Of a stretch of DNA of 64,000 nucleotides, positions 11,801-22,500 are shown piece after piece. The first letter of the stretch is position 1; the number at the start of each line of letters is the position of its first letter. Location: contig NC_088327.1 of the NCBI RefSeq assembly GCF_036884655.1, positions 14,744,501-14,808,500 of the forward strand, read 5' to 3'. The position numbers and the translations under genes were made by a program. The notes under the pieces were generated by a model. It was not told the DNA's origin and did no database searches. It saw only the letters and a program-made list of their open reading frames with translations. This DNA is from Musa acuminata AAA Group (lineage: Eukaryota > Streptophyta > Magnoliopsida > Zingiberales > Musaceae).

Positions 11801-12520
11801 GGAGCAACATCTCTCTTCGTTTCGGAGACCACCATCCCCTTGGACTACTCCGATCTGCTGAACAAACTGTGCATTGTTCTGCCTCTTGCAAACGCACTTG
11901 CTAGATTGCGCCTCCACGTCAATACAGCCACCGCTGCACCCCTCAAGGCCTAGCAACATGCTGAACTCGTTGCACACTTCAGCCTCCTCCGAACGTATCC
12001 TTCGCATGCCGAAGAGAAAGTTTCAATGCTCCATGGCACTGAGTCTCGACCGCCTTGGGATGGCCACGAACAATCCATCGTCCGCATACAAGCCCATGCA
12101 TGAGTACCGAATTCTTCGAGTTAGCAATTCCCCTCACCTCTGTGAGCTTTGCACAACTCTTTCGGTCGCTGAGCAACTTATTCCACTTTGCATGATCTCG
12201 TCCTTTTGCCAAGCGCCTCGCTTGCCTTGAGCACCATCAAGTAAAGTTGTCAACGTTGAGCCATAGCTCAAACTCAGCCATCCCAACCTTTGTGCGCTCC
12301 GCATTCTTCCAAGTTTGCCTGTTCTCGTGGTGCCTCTTGCGCGAAGGGTTGGCCATTCCTCTGAATGCCAATGTTAGATGCCCGCTCCTTTGAGCGACTC
12401 TTTCCCTACATCTCCATGCCCGTTTTCACTCAAACGGTCGCGCGTTACTGACTGCCCTCAACGCAGCCCCGCTAGGTCCCCCACGTTTGCATGTCAAGTG
12501 TTTCTATGAGTGCTTGTCCC
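8878..12520 (-). other. NA-D internal region without recognisable coding sequence
   Basis: This is a GC-moderate, CT-rich (+ strand) interior. Many short overlapping ORFs occur in all frames, none with gag, protease, integrase or RT motifs. Some internal repetition is visible: the phrase CGCCTCTRCGGTACCATGG occurs at about 10,040 and again at about 10,607, each preceded by a GAAG-type block. It may be a structural or packaging region, but nothing in the sequence proves a role. Confidence 0.65.
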
Positions 12521-12532
12521 GCTCTGATACCA
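12521..12532 (-). other. NA-D primer binding site
   Basis: The + strand GCTCTGATACCA reads TGGTATCAGAGC on the minus strand. It is complementary to the initiator tRNA-Met 3' end and lies two bases inside the 5' LTR. Confidence 0.88.
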
Positions 12533-12534
12533 TA

Positions 12535-12980
12535 TGACACGCACTTAGCTGGTTTTGCCTAAGTCGTGCGGCACCCTTGCGCGTCCGTCCGCAAATGTCA
12601 GCCTCCCCGAAGCCTCCCATTGTCCCTTAGGACCAACAAAAGAGAGAACGGGTTAAAGAGAACGCCTCAATCGGGATCCACAAGCAAACATGTCCGAAAA
12701 ACACTTCATAGACAATGCAAATTACAAACAGACTTTACAAGCTCTGAACAGTGGCACAACAAAGGGTAAAATGGTCCATTACAGACCGAAAATCTCTCGC
12801 ACGTGTCCACATGACACAACCTTTATTTACAAGCCTAAAGAGGCCACCAACCCAACTAAAATGGGACTATTAAGCCTTCGGCCGCCCCTCTACCTACTGT
12901 ACAAGGCATGAACATGCCAAATGACACGGACATACATAAGCATTACATCAAACACCCTGTTTCGAAGTTTGTCCGTGACA
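12535..12980 (-). repeat. NA-D 5' LTR
   Basis: 446 bp, the partner of 8,416-8,861. The adjoining primer site shows it to be the 5' LTR in minus orientation. Confidence 0.9.
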
Positions 12981-13741
12981 GCTTGGGACTCAATCTCCCA
13001 GGTGCTCTAGGTGGTGGTATCGTCGGTAGTTAATACTGTCAGGCGGTGGTACCATCCTGTCAAGCGATAGTACCGCTAGAGCTCAATCTTTAAGCTTTGT
13101 CAAGCGATCGTACAGCCCAGAATGAGTGGCGGTACTGTCCAGTGTCAATCTACAGGCGGTAGTACTGCCCAATAATGGTGTTGGTATTGCTAGTACCCCC
13201 CGAAATCCGAGGATATGATACTTTTTGGCTCCAATTCTGAAGTCATTGGGGCCTATAAATACCTTACCCTTTTCTGCATGAAAGGACACGAAAGTGTCAA
13301 CAATATCTTGAAGCCTTGGGGTGTTAAAAGTGTTGTAAAAGTACAAAGAGTCCTCCTCCTGCCTTTCTAGTATTATGATCATTCAAGAGAGGTATGAGGC
13401 TTGTAAGGGTTATCTCCTAAACCTGTAAAAAGGAGAAAGCATTGTAAAGAGGTGGTTGGTCTTCGCCTATTAAAGGAAGACCATTAGTGAATGTCGGTTA
13501 CCTCGACGGAGGAGGAATCAGAAGTGGATGTATGTCACAATGACCGAACCACTGTAAATTTCAGTGTGCTTATTTCCATTCTACTTTTCATTACTACCAT
13601 TACTTTCTAAGTTAATTGCTAGTTCATTTACTCTAAAGTTAAGCACTTTCTAAGATTGATTTTCAACAAACAAATATTTTATAAAACTAATGATTTTTTT
13701 CGCTACACTAATTCACCCCCCCTATTAATGTAGCTCTTGAT
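12981..13741 (+). repeat. Sire-B 3' LTR, second part
   Basis: It continues the LTR from 8,415: GCTTGGGACTCAATCTCC here matches GCTTGGGACTCAGTCTCC at 678 in the 5' LTR. It ends around AGCTCTTGAT, where the 5' LTR has GCTCTTGATCCTAACA, so the last few bases appear lost or altered. Confidence 0.8.
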
Positions 13742-15122
13742 GCTCCTCAAATCGCTATCCAAAACTTCACACCTACTATCAAGGAGGAGAAGGTGAGAGG
13801 AGAATATGAGGTGACAACCAAGAAACCTTTAGCCTATGTATGTTTGGTTCTCTCATATTTATAGAGGCCCCCTATTAACTTAACCCTAATGGATCCTGTC
13901 CTATTGGGTATTGGATCCCTATCCAGCTACCCAAGTCTCTTAGATTAGTGGATCTCTATCCAATAATCTCTCATTGCCTCTTATTGGATCTCATTCATAG
14001 GATCCAATAATTCATGAGCTTATTGGATATCCAATAAGATAAGGGCTTTAGCGGATATCTCACATCTGAACCTCTACTCGTCGCAATGCATACTATATGT
14101 GTGTGTCCCTCTAGGCCCAATATTAAGCTGGCCGTGAGTTATACTTGTCAAAACTTCTTCTAGCTCAATGAATTATTATCTTTATAATAATTTACTCGGC
14201 TCATCGATTACGAACGTACTCAACCACTACGCTACAATCCCTAGACGATATAGGGGAATCCAATCCTTTAGACTTATTTGTCCTCGGTTATTATATATCT
14301 ATAGTCCCTCATCCATTTAATACCCTAGAGATTGTATATTAGGCATGGTACTATCAGGCCTATACAGTTTCTATCTGAGTCTCGCTCTAATCAGATTCTC
14401 TCGGAGAACTCTTTCTCTCTCAATTCGAATGACCCTAGCTAGGGATTTATCTAAGCACAAATACATAAGATATTTTTCTTATAACACCAAGAGTGGATGA
14501 TCCTCTATCGACACTCAATAGTCCTTGTAAGGTTGGCTACCACTCCCGATGACTAGTTGTGTTAGATCTAGAACTTCCAAGCTTATAAGTCCGGTATAAA
14601 AGAATGGAGTATTCATATAGGATATCTTTGGTGTCTCAAGTCTAAGGACTATGTACATCACTAGGACAACGAAATCGCTATTTGATAATGAGATATTATT
14701 AACTATCCATCATTCTTTGAGTGGCTCAATCAGTGAACTCATTCTCTAATGAACACTTGCACTGTAGCACTAGTATCCCCGCACGAGCAGCTATGAGACT
14801 AGTTACCTCCATTATATGGAGGAGTATATAATACACCAGTCTGTCCAATTATCTTGATGTCTCTCTCAAGTAACCTATGACCAGGATTATTTAGGGTCTG
14901 TGTTTAAAGGTGAATCATTCTCATTATCATGATTTCATCACGATTCGATTCTCATTACACAAATCCATGGATATATATGTATATATATATGTATATATAT
15001 ACATATATATATATGTATATGTATATATATGTATATGTATATGTATATATATGTATATATACATATACATATACATATATATACATATACATATACATAT
15101 ATATACATATATATACATATAC

Positions 15123-15155
<33 letters not shown>

Positions 15156-15254
15156 AAGTGATAAAATACTAAATATAATAAGTAAAAAGTATGTGTATCA
15201 TGTCACACGCGTCATCACTCACATGATTGGCTTGTAAGGCACCTATGACTAACA
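13742..15254 (-). repeat. Copia-A 3' LTR, main part
   Basis: It continues the 1-233 fragment. Sequence such as GGAGAAGGTGAGAGGAG and CATATTTATAGAGG is the reverse complement of the LTR at 31.2-32.8 kb. It includes a TATATG array (14,961-15,157) and ends GGCACCTATGACTAACA at 15,254. No gene was seen. The short ORFs in the TATATG array are repeat translations. Confidence 0.75.
14961..15157. repeat. TATATG/CATATA microsatellite with dyad symmetry
   Basis: The left half is built of TATATG units (ATGTATATATATGTATATAT), while the right half is built of the complementary CATATA units (ACATATACATATACATAT). The 197-bp array is therefore close to a palindrome around 15,055 and could fold on itself. 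It lies inside the Copia-A LTR. Confidence 0.85.
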
Positions 15255-17000
15255 ATCTCCCACTTGATCTAAAGTCAATCACCTATGTGTCTGATCCCCA
15301 TCGGACCATTGTGATGCTCAAAGACAATATGAGACAATGGCTTTGTCAGCAGATCTGCGATGTTATCTTCGGATATAACTCTTTCCACCGCTACATCTCC
15401 TTAGGTCACATTCTCTCTGATCAGGTGGAACATTCTTAGAACGTGCTTAGACTTCTGATGAGACCTAGATTCCTTCGCTTGAGCAATCTCTCTGTTGATA
15501 AACATCTTCATCCAGACTCCCTCCTTTGCTGCCTCTACTACAACAATATACTCCGCCTCTATAGTTGAGTCAGCAGTAGTATCTTGCTTGGAACTCTTCT
15601 AGCATACTGCTCCTCCATTCAATGTGTGCATATATCCTGAATTCGACTTGTTATCATTGATATCGGACTAGAAACTCGAGTCTGTGTAGCCTTCAACCTT
15701 GAGGCTACTTCCTCCATATACCAGTAAAAGATCCCTAGACCTTCGTAAGTACTTAAGGATACACTTTACTGCTTTCCAGTGCTCAAAGCCTGGATATGCT
15801 TGATACCTGCTCGTGACACTTAGAGCATGCACTATATTAGGCCTAATACATAGCATAACATACATGATAGACCTTATCGCTGAGGCATAGGATATCGTAT
15901 CCATGTTCGCCCTTTCTTCAAGAGTCTTTGGGGACATACTCCTAGAAAGCGATATCCCATGTCTTATTGGTATGAGACATCTTTTGGAATTTTTCATATC
16001 TTTTGACAATGGTGTCTGTGTACTTGGACTAGGACAAGCCAAGCATCCTCTTGGATCTATCTCTATATATATATGAATCCCCAAGATATAGGATACTTCT
16101 CATAAGTCCTTTGTAGAGAAGTGTCTAGATAACCAAGCTTTTACTATGGATAGTATTCTTACATGATTCTCAATAATCAGGATGTCATCCATATATAACA
16201 CCAATAAGGTGATACCACTCTCATTTACTTTCCTGTACACATAAGGCTCATCTTCGTTTTTAATGAAGTCATAAGATTTGATCGTATTATCAAATCTTAT
16301 GTTTCAACTTCAAGAAGCTTGCTTCAGTTCATAAATAGACCTAAGCAACCTACAAACTATATCTAGGCAATCCTTAGACATGAATCACTCGGGTTATATC
16401 ATATACATCTCCTCATCGAGGTTGTCATTAAGGAATGTGGTTTTTACATCCATTTGTTAGATCTCATAATCATAGTGTGCCACAATAACTAATAGAATTC
16501 AGATGGATTTTAGCATGATTATGGGTGAAAAGGTTTCATCCTAGTCAACACCTTGTTTTTAATAATATCTCTTAGCCACTAGCATTGCTTTATAGGTCTC
16601 TACCTTTTCATCTACTTTGATCTTCTTCTTGAAGATCCACTTGCAACTAATGAGTACAATACCTTTGGGTGCATCAACTAAGTTTCAAACCTTGTTGGAG
16701 TAAATGGAATCCATCTCAGAATTCATGTCTTCTTATCACTTCCCGGAGTCTATACTCGTAATAGCCTCCTCATAGGTTTGAAGATCAATATCCTCAACAT
16801 CCTCTCCTCTAATATGTCCAACATATCTCTTAGGAGGATGAGATACTTTGCCGAACCTGTGTAAAGTCAAAACTTGTATGCTAGGTACTTGAATAGACTC
16901 GGGCTATGAAGTGGTGCTTGAGCTAGGTTCTCCAACCTCGTTCAACTCTATCACGCTTACATTATCTTCGTCAATCATACTAAGTCCATAAAGGTAGGTA
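15255..17000 (-). pseudogene. Copia-A pol remnant: RNase H and reverse transcriptase
   Basis: The minus strand carries STIEAEYIVVVEAAKE near 15,560 (RNase H). An open 138-codon stretch (15,668-16,084) includes SKTPEERA-like and RPNIVHALSVTSRYQ phrases typical of Copia RT/RNase H junctions. The catalytic YMDD lies near 16,190, with the N-terminal RT region up to about 16,860. Multiple frameshifts and stops are present. It fades out by about 17,000 with no integrase seen. Confidence 0.75.
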
Positions 17001-17835
17001 ACTCTTGTCGATCACCACTCCTTGTGATTCCCATCCTGTTCGGCCTCCAAATCACCATGATCTCGAGGGACTCGACCAATCATGATGTTCGATTAAGTCA
17101 ACATCATCGTTATAAGATGAGTCTAATTCGATAATATACCCTCGAGGGACTCGACCAAGCATATACCTTGTCCTCATGTCACCGATGACTTCTCTATATC
17201 GTAGGCAAGATAGTGAATCACGATATAGGTGAGCCTCGAGAGACTCGACTAACTCAACCTACGTGGAGAATCGGTCCCTACCTATAATGATGGAAGGCCA
17301 CGTGGGTCAATCTAATTATCTCATATTTACCGACTTAATATTATCGAGAGAAGGAGATTTTAATTTGGTCTCCTAATATGACATATCATACATATAATAT
17401 TTAATATATATCTACATCGCATACAAATTTAATATATAGTCCTTATTCAAATATAACTAATTATTCTTACAAATCAATATCATTGTAGCCCTCGTACTTA
17501 TAGATCAAATAATTTTTTTAAAATAATATCGAAAGGTACTGATAAGGCCATTGTCCCTTATCAAGTACCTATATCTAAACTTTGATACATGATTATATGA
17601 TTTCAGTTCTTGATATTAAAATTTTCACACTTGTGGTATGAGGTGACACACTGAAGGCCATCACATGTGAACACCTAAATGGTAGATGCCCAGATCGCAC
17701 TCAAACTCTTGTCAAAAGAGAGAGCCCTAGAGACTTAGATGTTCAATTTTCATGTATCATCCACAGATGGCCTTAATTTGCAAGACATCAAGAACTTGTT
17801 GAACGAACGAATTCACGAACTTAACTGTGTTACAG
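17001..17835. other. Non-coding stretch before HKT exon 2 with a repeated CTCGAGGGACTCGACC motif
   Basis: No ORF or known element is seen. The motif CTCGAGGGACTCGACCAA occurs at 17,062 and 17,141, with a variant CTCGAGAGACTCGACTAA at 17,234. The part closest to the HKT exon (about 17,640-17,835) is probably the 3' end of HKT intron 1, ending in ACTGTGTTACAG. The rest could be the leader of Copia-A or intron sequence. Confidence 0.45.
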
Positions 17836-18410
17836 GTATCTTCCTCCGTATACTTGTTTTCTGCCCAGAGAAGATGACAGGCGGCTCCTCGAGGATGGAG
17901 AAACAAGCAGGAGGACAACAGGCCTGGGTTTGATCCTCTCACCACTGTCTTCTATTGCCATCTTCACCATCATCATTTGCATCACAGAGAGGAGGCAGAT
18001 GTCTCGAGACCCATTGAACTTTAGCGTCCTCAACGTAGTTGTGGAGGTTGTAAGGTACGTGCGTCCCGTCTCTCCAAGAAGCCTCGGAATCCCACTTTCT
18101 TCAGTTTCCTGTACCTTTATGCAGCTCGAACTTACACCGCAAAGCAGTCATGTTACTCTCTCTCTCTCTCTCTCTCTCTCTGGAACTAACAGCTTTGTGA
18201 ACTTGTGGTAGTGCATACGGAACTGTGGGGTACACAACGGGCTACAGCTGCAAGCGGCAAGTGAAGGCGGACGTGCACTGCAAAGACGTGTCGACTGGGT
18301 TCTCGGCGAAATGGAGCAACAAAGGGAAGCTTGTGCTCATTGCTGTCATGTTCTTCGGCAGGTTGAAGAAGTTTAGCATGGGAGGTGGCAAATATTGGCA
18401 GTTTATATAG
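17836..18410 (+). CDS. HKT: HKT-type Na+/K+ transporter, exons 2 and 3 only (3' part of gene)
   Basis: The exons are 17,836-18,054 and 18,212-18,410 (stop TAG). The intron has a GTACGTGC donor and a TTGTGGTAG acceptor, and an AG|T serine codon spans the junction. The 138 visible residues start [10 protein letters not shown], then a basic linker, a hydrophobic helix ([16 protein letters not shown]), [15 protein letters not shown], the last pore loop [14 protein letters not shown] with its filter glycine, a final helix ([16 protein letters not shown]) and the C-terminus GGGKYWQFI. This matches the fourth membrane-pore-membrane unit of plant HKT/Trk transporters, which move Na+ or Na+/K+ across the plasma membrane. 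Plant HKT genes have three exons with a long first one. Exon 1, carrying the Ser/Gly residue that separates the subfamilies, is not in the window. It lies beyond the transposon block or is lost. Confidence 0.9.
18155..18181 (+). repeat. (CT)n microsatellite in HKT intron 2
   Basis: An uninterrupted CT run lies about 30 bases before the HKT exon 3 acceptor, so it may add to the polypyrimidine tract. Confidence 0.9.
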
Positions 18411-18899
18411 TTGTTCCACTGCGTCTTCTTGTATAATTTGTCTCGATCTCCAAGTCTGGTCTACAGTATTGTGTCCGTAATTTGGTCTTCCCATGACTTT
18501 TGTTTTTGTGTAAGATTGTTATATGTATAATATAATGTATGTAGATCTAGAATGATTTAGACCTCTTCAGAAGAATCCGATCAACTTAAACGTCTAAGTA
18601 TACATGCATCAAGACCCATCTCCCATTGCATCAAACCATCATAATTCTCTGAGACTTCATTCGCTTCTCGTGTCATTTTAATCATTGTGTTAGCTCCACA
18701 CAAATCTGATTAATCCTGAGAATGTACGTACACATATGTATCATTTTCTTACGAAGGAACTGAGAAGATTTGTATGCACGCTCTGTAGTGCTTATGGAAA
18801 TGTGCGGTTCTCCCTAAGCCATGCTTACAACTCGTATCAGGGAACCGATTTGCGTCGACCCGGTTCGACCGGGTTGTAGCGTTACCACCGTTTTATTAC
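18411..18899 (+). other. HKT 3' untranslated/flanking region
   Basis: AT-rich sequence follows the HKT stop. A TATGTATAATATAATGTATG stretch near 18,520 could hold a plant polyadenylation signal. No other gene was seen. Confidence 0.4.
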
Positions 18900-19538
18900 A
18901 ATTTTGGGAGTTCACTTACGCCGCGAGGATCCCATGACACGTAGGACGCGGTCCCACTTAATGAATGAATCCCGACAGGTCATCAAGCCGCAAAGAAAGC
19001 AGGACGAGGAGAGACAGCTGATCGAGGCACAAACCGACAAGTAAGCCGCAATAGCTTTTACGAGCAATACTTTTGCTACCTATGTCGATACCCAAGGCAA
19101 TACCTGCAATTTTATTGGATACAAACGAGAGTTGATCTATTGGACGAGGCAATAAAGGGGTACGAAAAAGTGTCGTACTCGGTGGAATACATATTTGTTG
19201 CTTTTCTTTTTCTCCACTGGGCGGTGCGGATCCAAATCAACCTCCATTACCCGACAACCAAAATCCCCAAATTACCTCTGCATTGTACCATATTCTTTGA
19301 ACTGCCATCTACCAAGATCGAGATGGGAGCCCATGATAGGGGCATTTTAGTTAGTAATGGGAAGAAACGAGGGCATTGAATCGGACCCGCTCTTCCCCAT
19401 CCCTCATCTTCTGTACCTTTTGTCTTTTTGCCCATTTCCTTTGCTTTTCTATAACTTCCCATTGCTTTCCTTCGGACGTCGTATTGGAGCGCATCGGCTT
19501 CGGGAGAAGCGAAGGCAGGCGACGGCACCGGCGGGGAA
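18900..19538 (+). promoter_or_regulatory. Promoter and 5' UTR region of the bZIP gene
   Basis: This is the interval between HKT and the bZIP start codon. It contains an ACGT core at 18,939-18,942 (GACACGTAGG), the kind of site bound by ABRE/G-box factors including bZIPs. A pyrimidine-rich stretch (about 19,384-19,470) precedes the ATG, as is common in plant 5' leaders. The transcription start cannot be placed. The site function is inference only. Confidence 0.4.
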
Positions 19539-22500
19539 ATGAAGAAGAGCGCGTCGGAGCTGGTGCTGGAGGCGTTCCTGCGGCCGGATGGAGGCGATGA
19601 CGGAGAGCGGAACCCCCCTCGGCCTCCGCCTTCGTCCTTGGAGGAGTTACTCCTCCCCGGAGCTCTAGATTTCGGATTCGTCGATCGGGTGAGTTCCCTC
19701 TTTGATGATCCCTAAGATCTAATTGCGTCTCTTGTTTTAAGGCGTGAATCGAAGCAGGTTGGTGTAAGTGGCCATTCGGCTGGTGGTGGGCGGCAGCTAC
19801 TGAGCAGAGAGAGCCAGGCGTGGTCTCTGACGCCCAGGCACTCTAACATCTCGGTGAACATGGATACCCAATCCTCTATCTGTGGTATGTAAGCATAAAA
19901 ACTGTTATATATTATATATGATTAAAAAAATATTTTTATGTTAGATTAAAATCAAATAATATTTGATCAGTTTTACTATATATACTTTTTAATGTCATCT
20001 AAAAAAATCTAGTTTTCTTATTCTCTGTTATCTTTTAATTGGACTACTTAGATAGATGATTGAGGGAGATTAACAGAAACATTGTAAACTCTCAACTGCA
20101 TCTTTTATGAGATACATTGTTTAGTTTTTAAAGGTCATATTTATTTATAAGCAAGAGCAGATCCTCTAAGGAATTCTATTATAATATAAATTTTTTTTTA
20201 TTGATTAATATCTATCATCATAATTCAATTAGTTTTATTATATATTTTATTCAATTATAAAGAGCTATATAGTATAATATTCTTCCACTTGGTCCAATAA
20301 TTGATAAGATATAAGAGATATTCAAAATCAAAATAAATAAAATAAAATTTATTTAAAAATAATTTTACCTAATTGAATTCTAAAAAATTTTGAAAAGCAT
20401 TTTATACATGGTCATGAATTTTAAAAACAAGCTAATAAATCTAATAAACACAATAACACTATATTATATCCAACTATCAATACAAATCATAGTGGTTAAA
20501 TATCATTAATATTATACTCGCTTCTATGTACCATAATATTATTAGTCTTTCCTAACATAGTCTATAATGACCTATGTAATTTGTCTTATCAATACAGTCC
20601 TGTTATTACATTCAACTATAATATGTATAAACATAAATATAAATAGAATAACATAAATAAATAATTTTAATTATGTAAGAAAAAATATCAATAATAGCAT
20701 CTACTTAAACATGAGTTATCATATCTTTTATGGCTTGCTCATAAGTCTCATTCTAAAAACATGTTCTTTAAATATTTTACACTGTAAAGCTTTGGTAAAT
20801 GGATCAACAATCATCATAGTGGTGCTCAGGTTCTCAATTGACATTTGTTGTTTTTGGATTCTCTTTCTAACCACCAAGTATCATCTTGATGTGACTAGAG
20901 TACTTGTAATTCTTAAATAAGAAAACTGTTGTAGTATTGTCACAAAATATTTTCAACGACAGAGCAATTGAGTCGACCACACTAAATCCTGAGATGAAAT
21001 TTCGTAGCCATAAAACTTGATTTGTGTTCTTAAAACATGCCACAAATTCAGTTTTCATTATTGATGATGCACTAAGCGATTGCTTTGCGCTTTTCTAAGA
21101 AATTTTCTTACCGGTTAACATGAATATAAATCCTAAAGTGGATTTTCTACTATCAATGTAATTTGTAAAATTAGCATCTGAATATCCCTTCACTTCAAGC
21201 TGATCTAATCTCCTGTATGTGAGCATATAATCTTTCGTCCCCTGTAGATATCTCATTACTTTTTTTACAACTTTCTAATGTTCCATTTCTGGGTTACTTT
21301 GGTATCTACTTAGCATTCTAACTACAAAATTGATATCTGATCTTGTATAGGTTTAAGCATATAATAAACTTTCAACTATGCACCCATAAATAATATTTTT
21401 TATTTGATTTCTTTTTAAGTCATTTTTCGGGCACTAGTTTTGATTGAAATTTTCATCTTTAGTAATAGGTGCATCATTGATTGAGCAAAGCTACATATTA
21501 AATCTCTCCAAGATACGATTAATATATTCTTGAGATCTATCCCTGAATATTTTAATGCCAAGAACATAGGCTATCTTATTTATATCAATCATCTTAAAGT
21601 TCTTATTGAGAATTATCTTGGTTTCGTACAATAAACCAAGATCACTACTGATAAGTAAAATATCATTCACATATAAGACCAATATAATAAACTTGCTCTC
21701 ACTTACCTTCATATATATATGTACTGATCAATAGTATTTTTCTTAAATTTGAAGGAAGTAATGGTATCATGAAACTTTATATACTAGGAAGCTTGTTTAA
21801 GGCCATAAATGGATTTCTTAAGTTTACAAGCCCTACTTTCTTTTTCCTTTTCTATGAATCCTTCATGTTGTTCCATATATGTTTTCTCATCAAAATCCCT
21901 ATTCAAAAATATTATTTTTATATCTATCTGGTGTAACTCAAGATCATAATGAGCTATTAATACTATAACGATTCTTAATGAGTCCTTTCTAAAAACTGGA
22001 GAAAAAGTCCCATTGTAGTCGATGCCTTCTTTCTGAGAAAAACCTTTAGCTACAAGTCTAGCTTTGTATCATTCGATATTGCTCGTATTTTGTTTTAAAG
22101 ACTCATTTACAATCGACTCTTTTACAATTATTGGGTAATTCAATGAGTTCCCAAACACTATTCTAGTTCATTTATTTTAACTCTTCTTTCATTGTATTAT
22201 ACTATTTTTCAAAATTATTACTTTCTCTGGCTTATGAAAACGATAAAGAGTCTTTTTTTATTCCTATATCATAATATGATTCTTGTAGATATATCACATA
22301 ATCATCAGAAATGATATGTTTCCTTTTCCTTTGAGATCTTCTCAAAGTTGCCAATTGTGATCGTTCTACAAGATCATCAGCGGCGACATCAACGTCATGT
22401 GAGAGTTCATCGATATTCTTTTGTTGTTCACCCTCGTTAATTCTCTCGTTGATTTGAAGAACAACAATTTATCGAATATGAGATGATATGAGAGAATTAA

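Larger units (their letters stand above)
8416..12980 (-). mobile_element. NA-D: young non-coding LTR element (LARD/TRIM-like), 4,565 bp
   Basis: It is flanked by two direct 446-bp LTRs (8,416-8,861 and 12,535-12,980), each TGACACGCAC to TCCGTGACA on the + strand, with five mismatches by eye (about 1.1%). On the minus strand, the primer site follows the right LTR (12,521-12,532, reading TGGTATCAGAGC) and a polypurine tract precedes the left LTR (8,862-8,877), which fixes the orientation as minus. The 3.67-kb interior has no gag or pol in any frame; the longest ORFs are about 119 codons and resemble nothing. Flanks CACTT and GCTTG suggest a 4-bp duplication with one change (ACTT/GCTT). It probably moves using enzymes of another element. 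Confidence 0.88.
234..13741 (+). mobile_element. Sire-B: plus-strand Sirevirus-type Copia element, itself carrying two insertions
   Basis: The parts are, in order: 5' LTR (234-1,456), primer site, gag remnant (1,555-1,896), interruption by Sire-C, env-like remnant (6,488-7,365), a non-coding tail with polypurine tracts, and a 3' LTR (7,949-8,415 plus 12,981-13,741) split by NA-D. Removing the insertion gives a 3' LTR of about 1,230 bp, matching the 1,223-bp 5' LTR. The two LTRs differ at many positions by eye, so this copy is old. Its own pol is missing, presumably lost in the deletion that also removed one end of Sire-C. The target duplication is not clear, because the first LTR bases read TATTG instead of TGTTG. 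Confidence 0.8.
1..17000 (-). mobile_element. Copia-A: decayed minus-strand Ty1/Copia retrotransposon, outer host of the nested stack
   Basis: A Copia element on the minus strand. Its 3' LTR is present in two pieces (1-233 and about 13,742-15,254) because Sire-B inserted into it. A related LTR at 31.2-32.8 kb runs continuously across the point where this one is split, which supports the reading. The LTR end with TGTTAGTCATAGG (minus strand) is at 15,254. A purine-rich tract read on the minus strand follows at once (15,255-15,268), then RNase H and reverse transcriptase remnants up to about 17,000. Integrase, gag, primer site and 5' LTR are not recognisable, so the element is truncated. The outer LTR terminus would lie roughly a dozen bases left of the window. 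Confidence 0.75.

Noticed and set aside
8571..12911. Many ORFs of 60-119 codons inside NA-D, including identical pairs in its LTRs
   Set aside because: They lie in all frames on both strands, match no retroelement or cellular motif known to me, and those in the LTRs are simply repeated with the LTR.
14910..15161. Overlapping ORFs of 61-83 codons rich in Ile, Tyr, Val, Met and His on both strands
   Set aside because: They are translations of the TATATG microsatellite.
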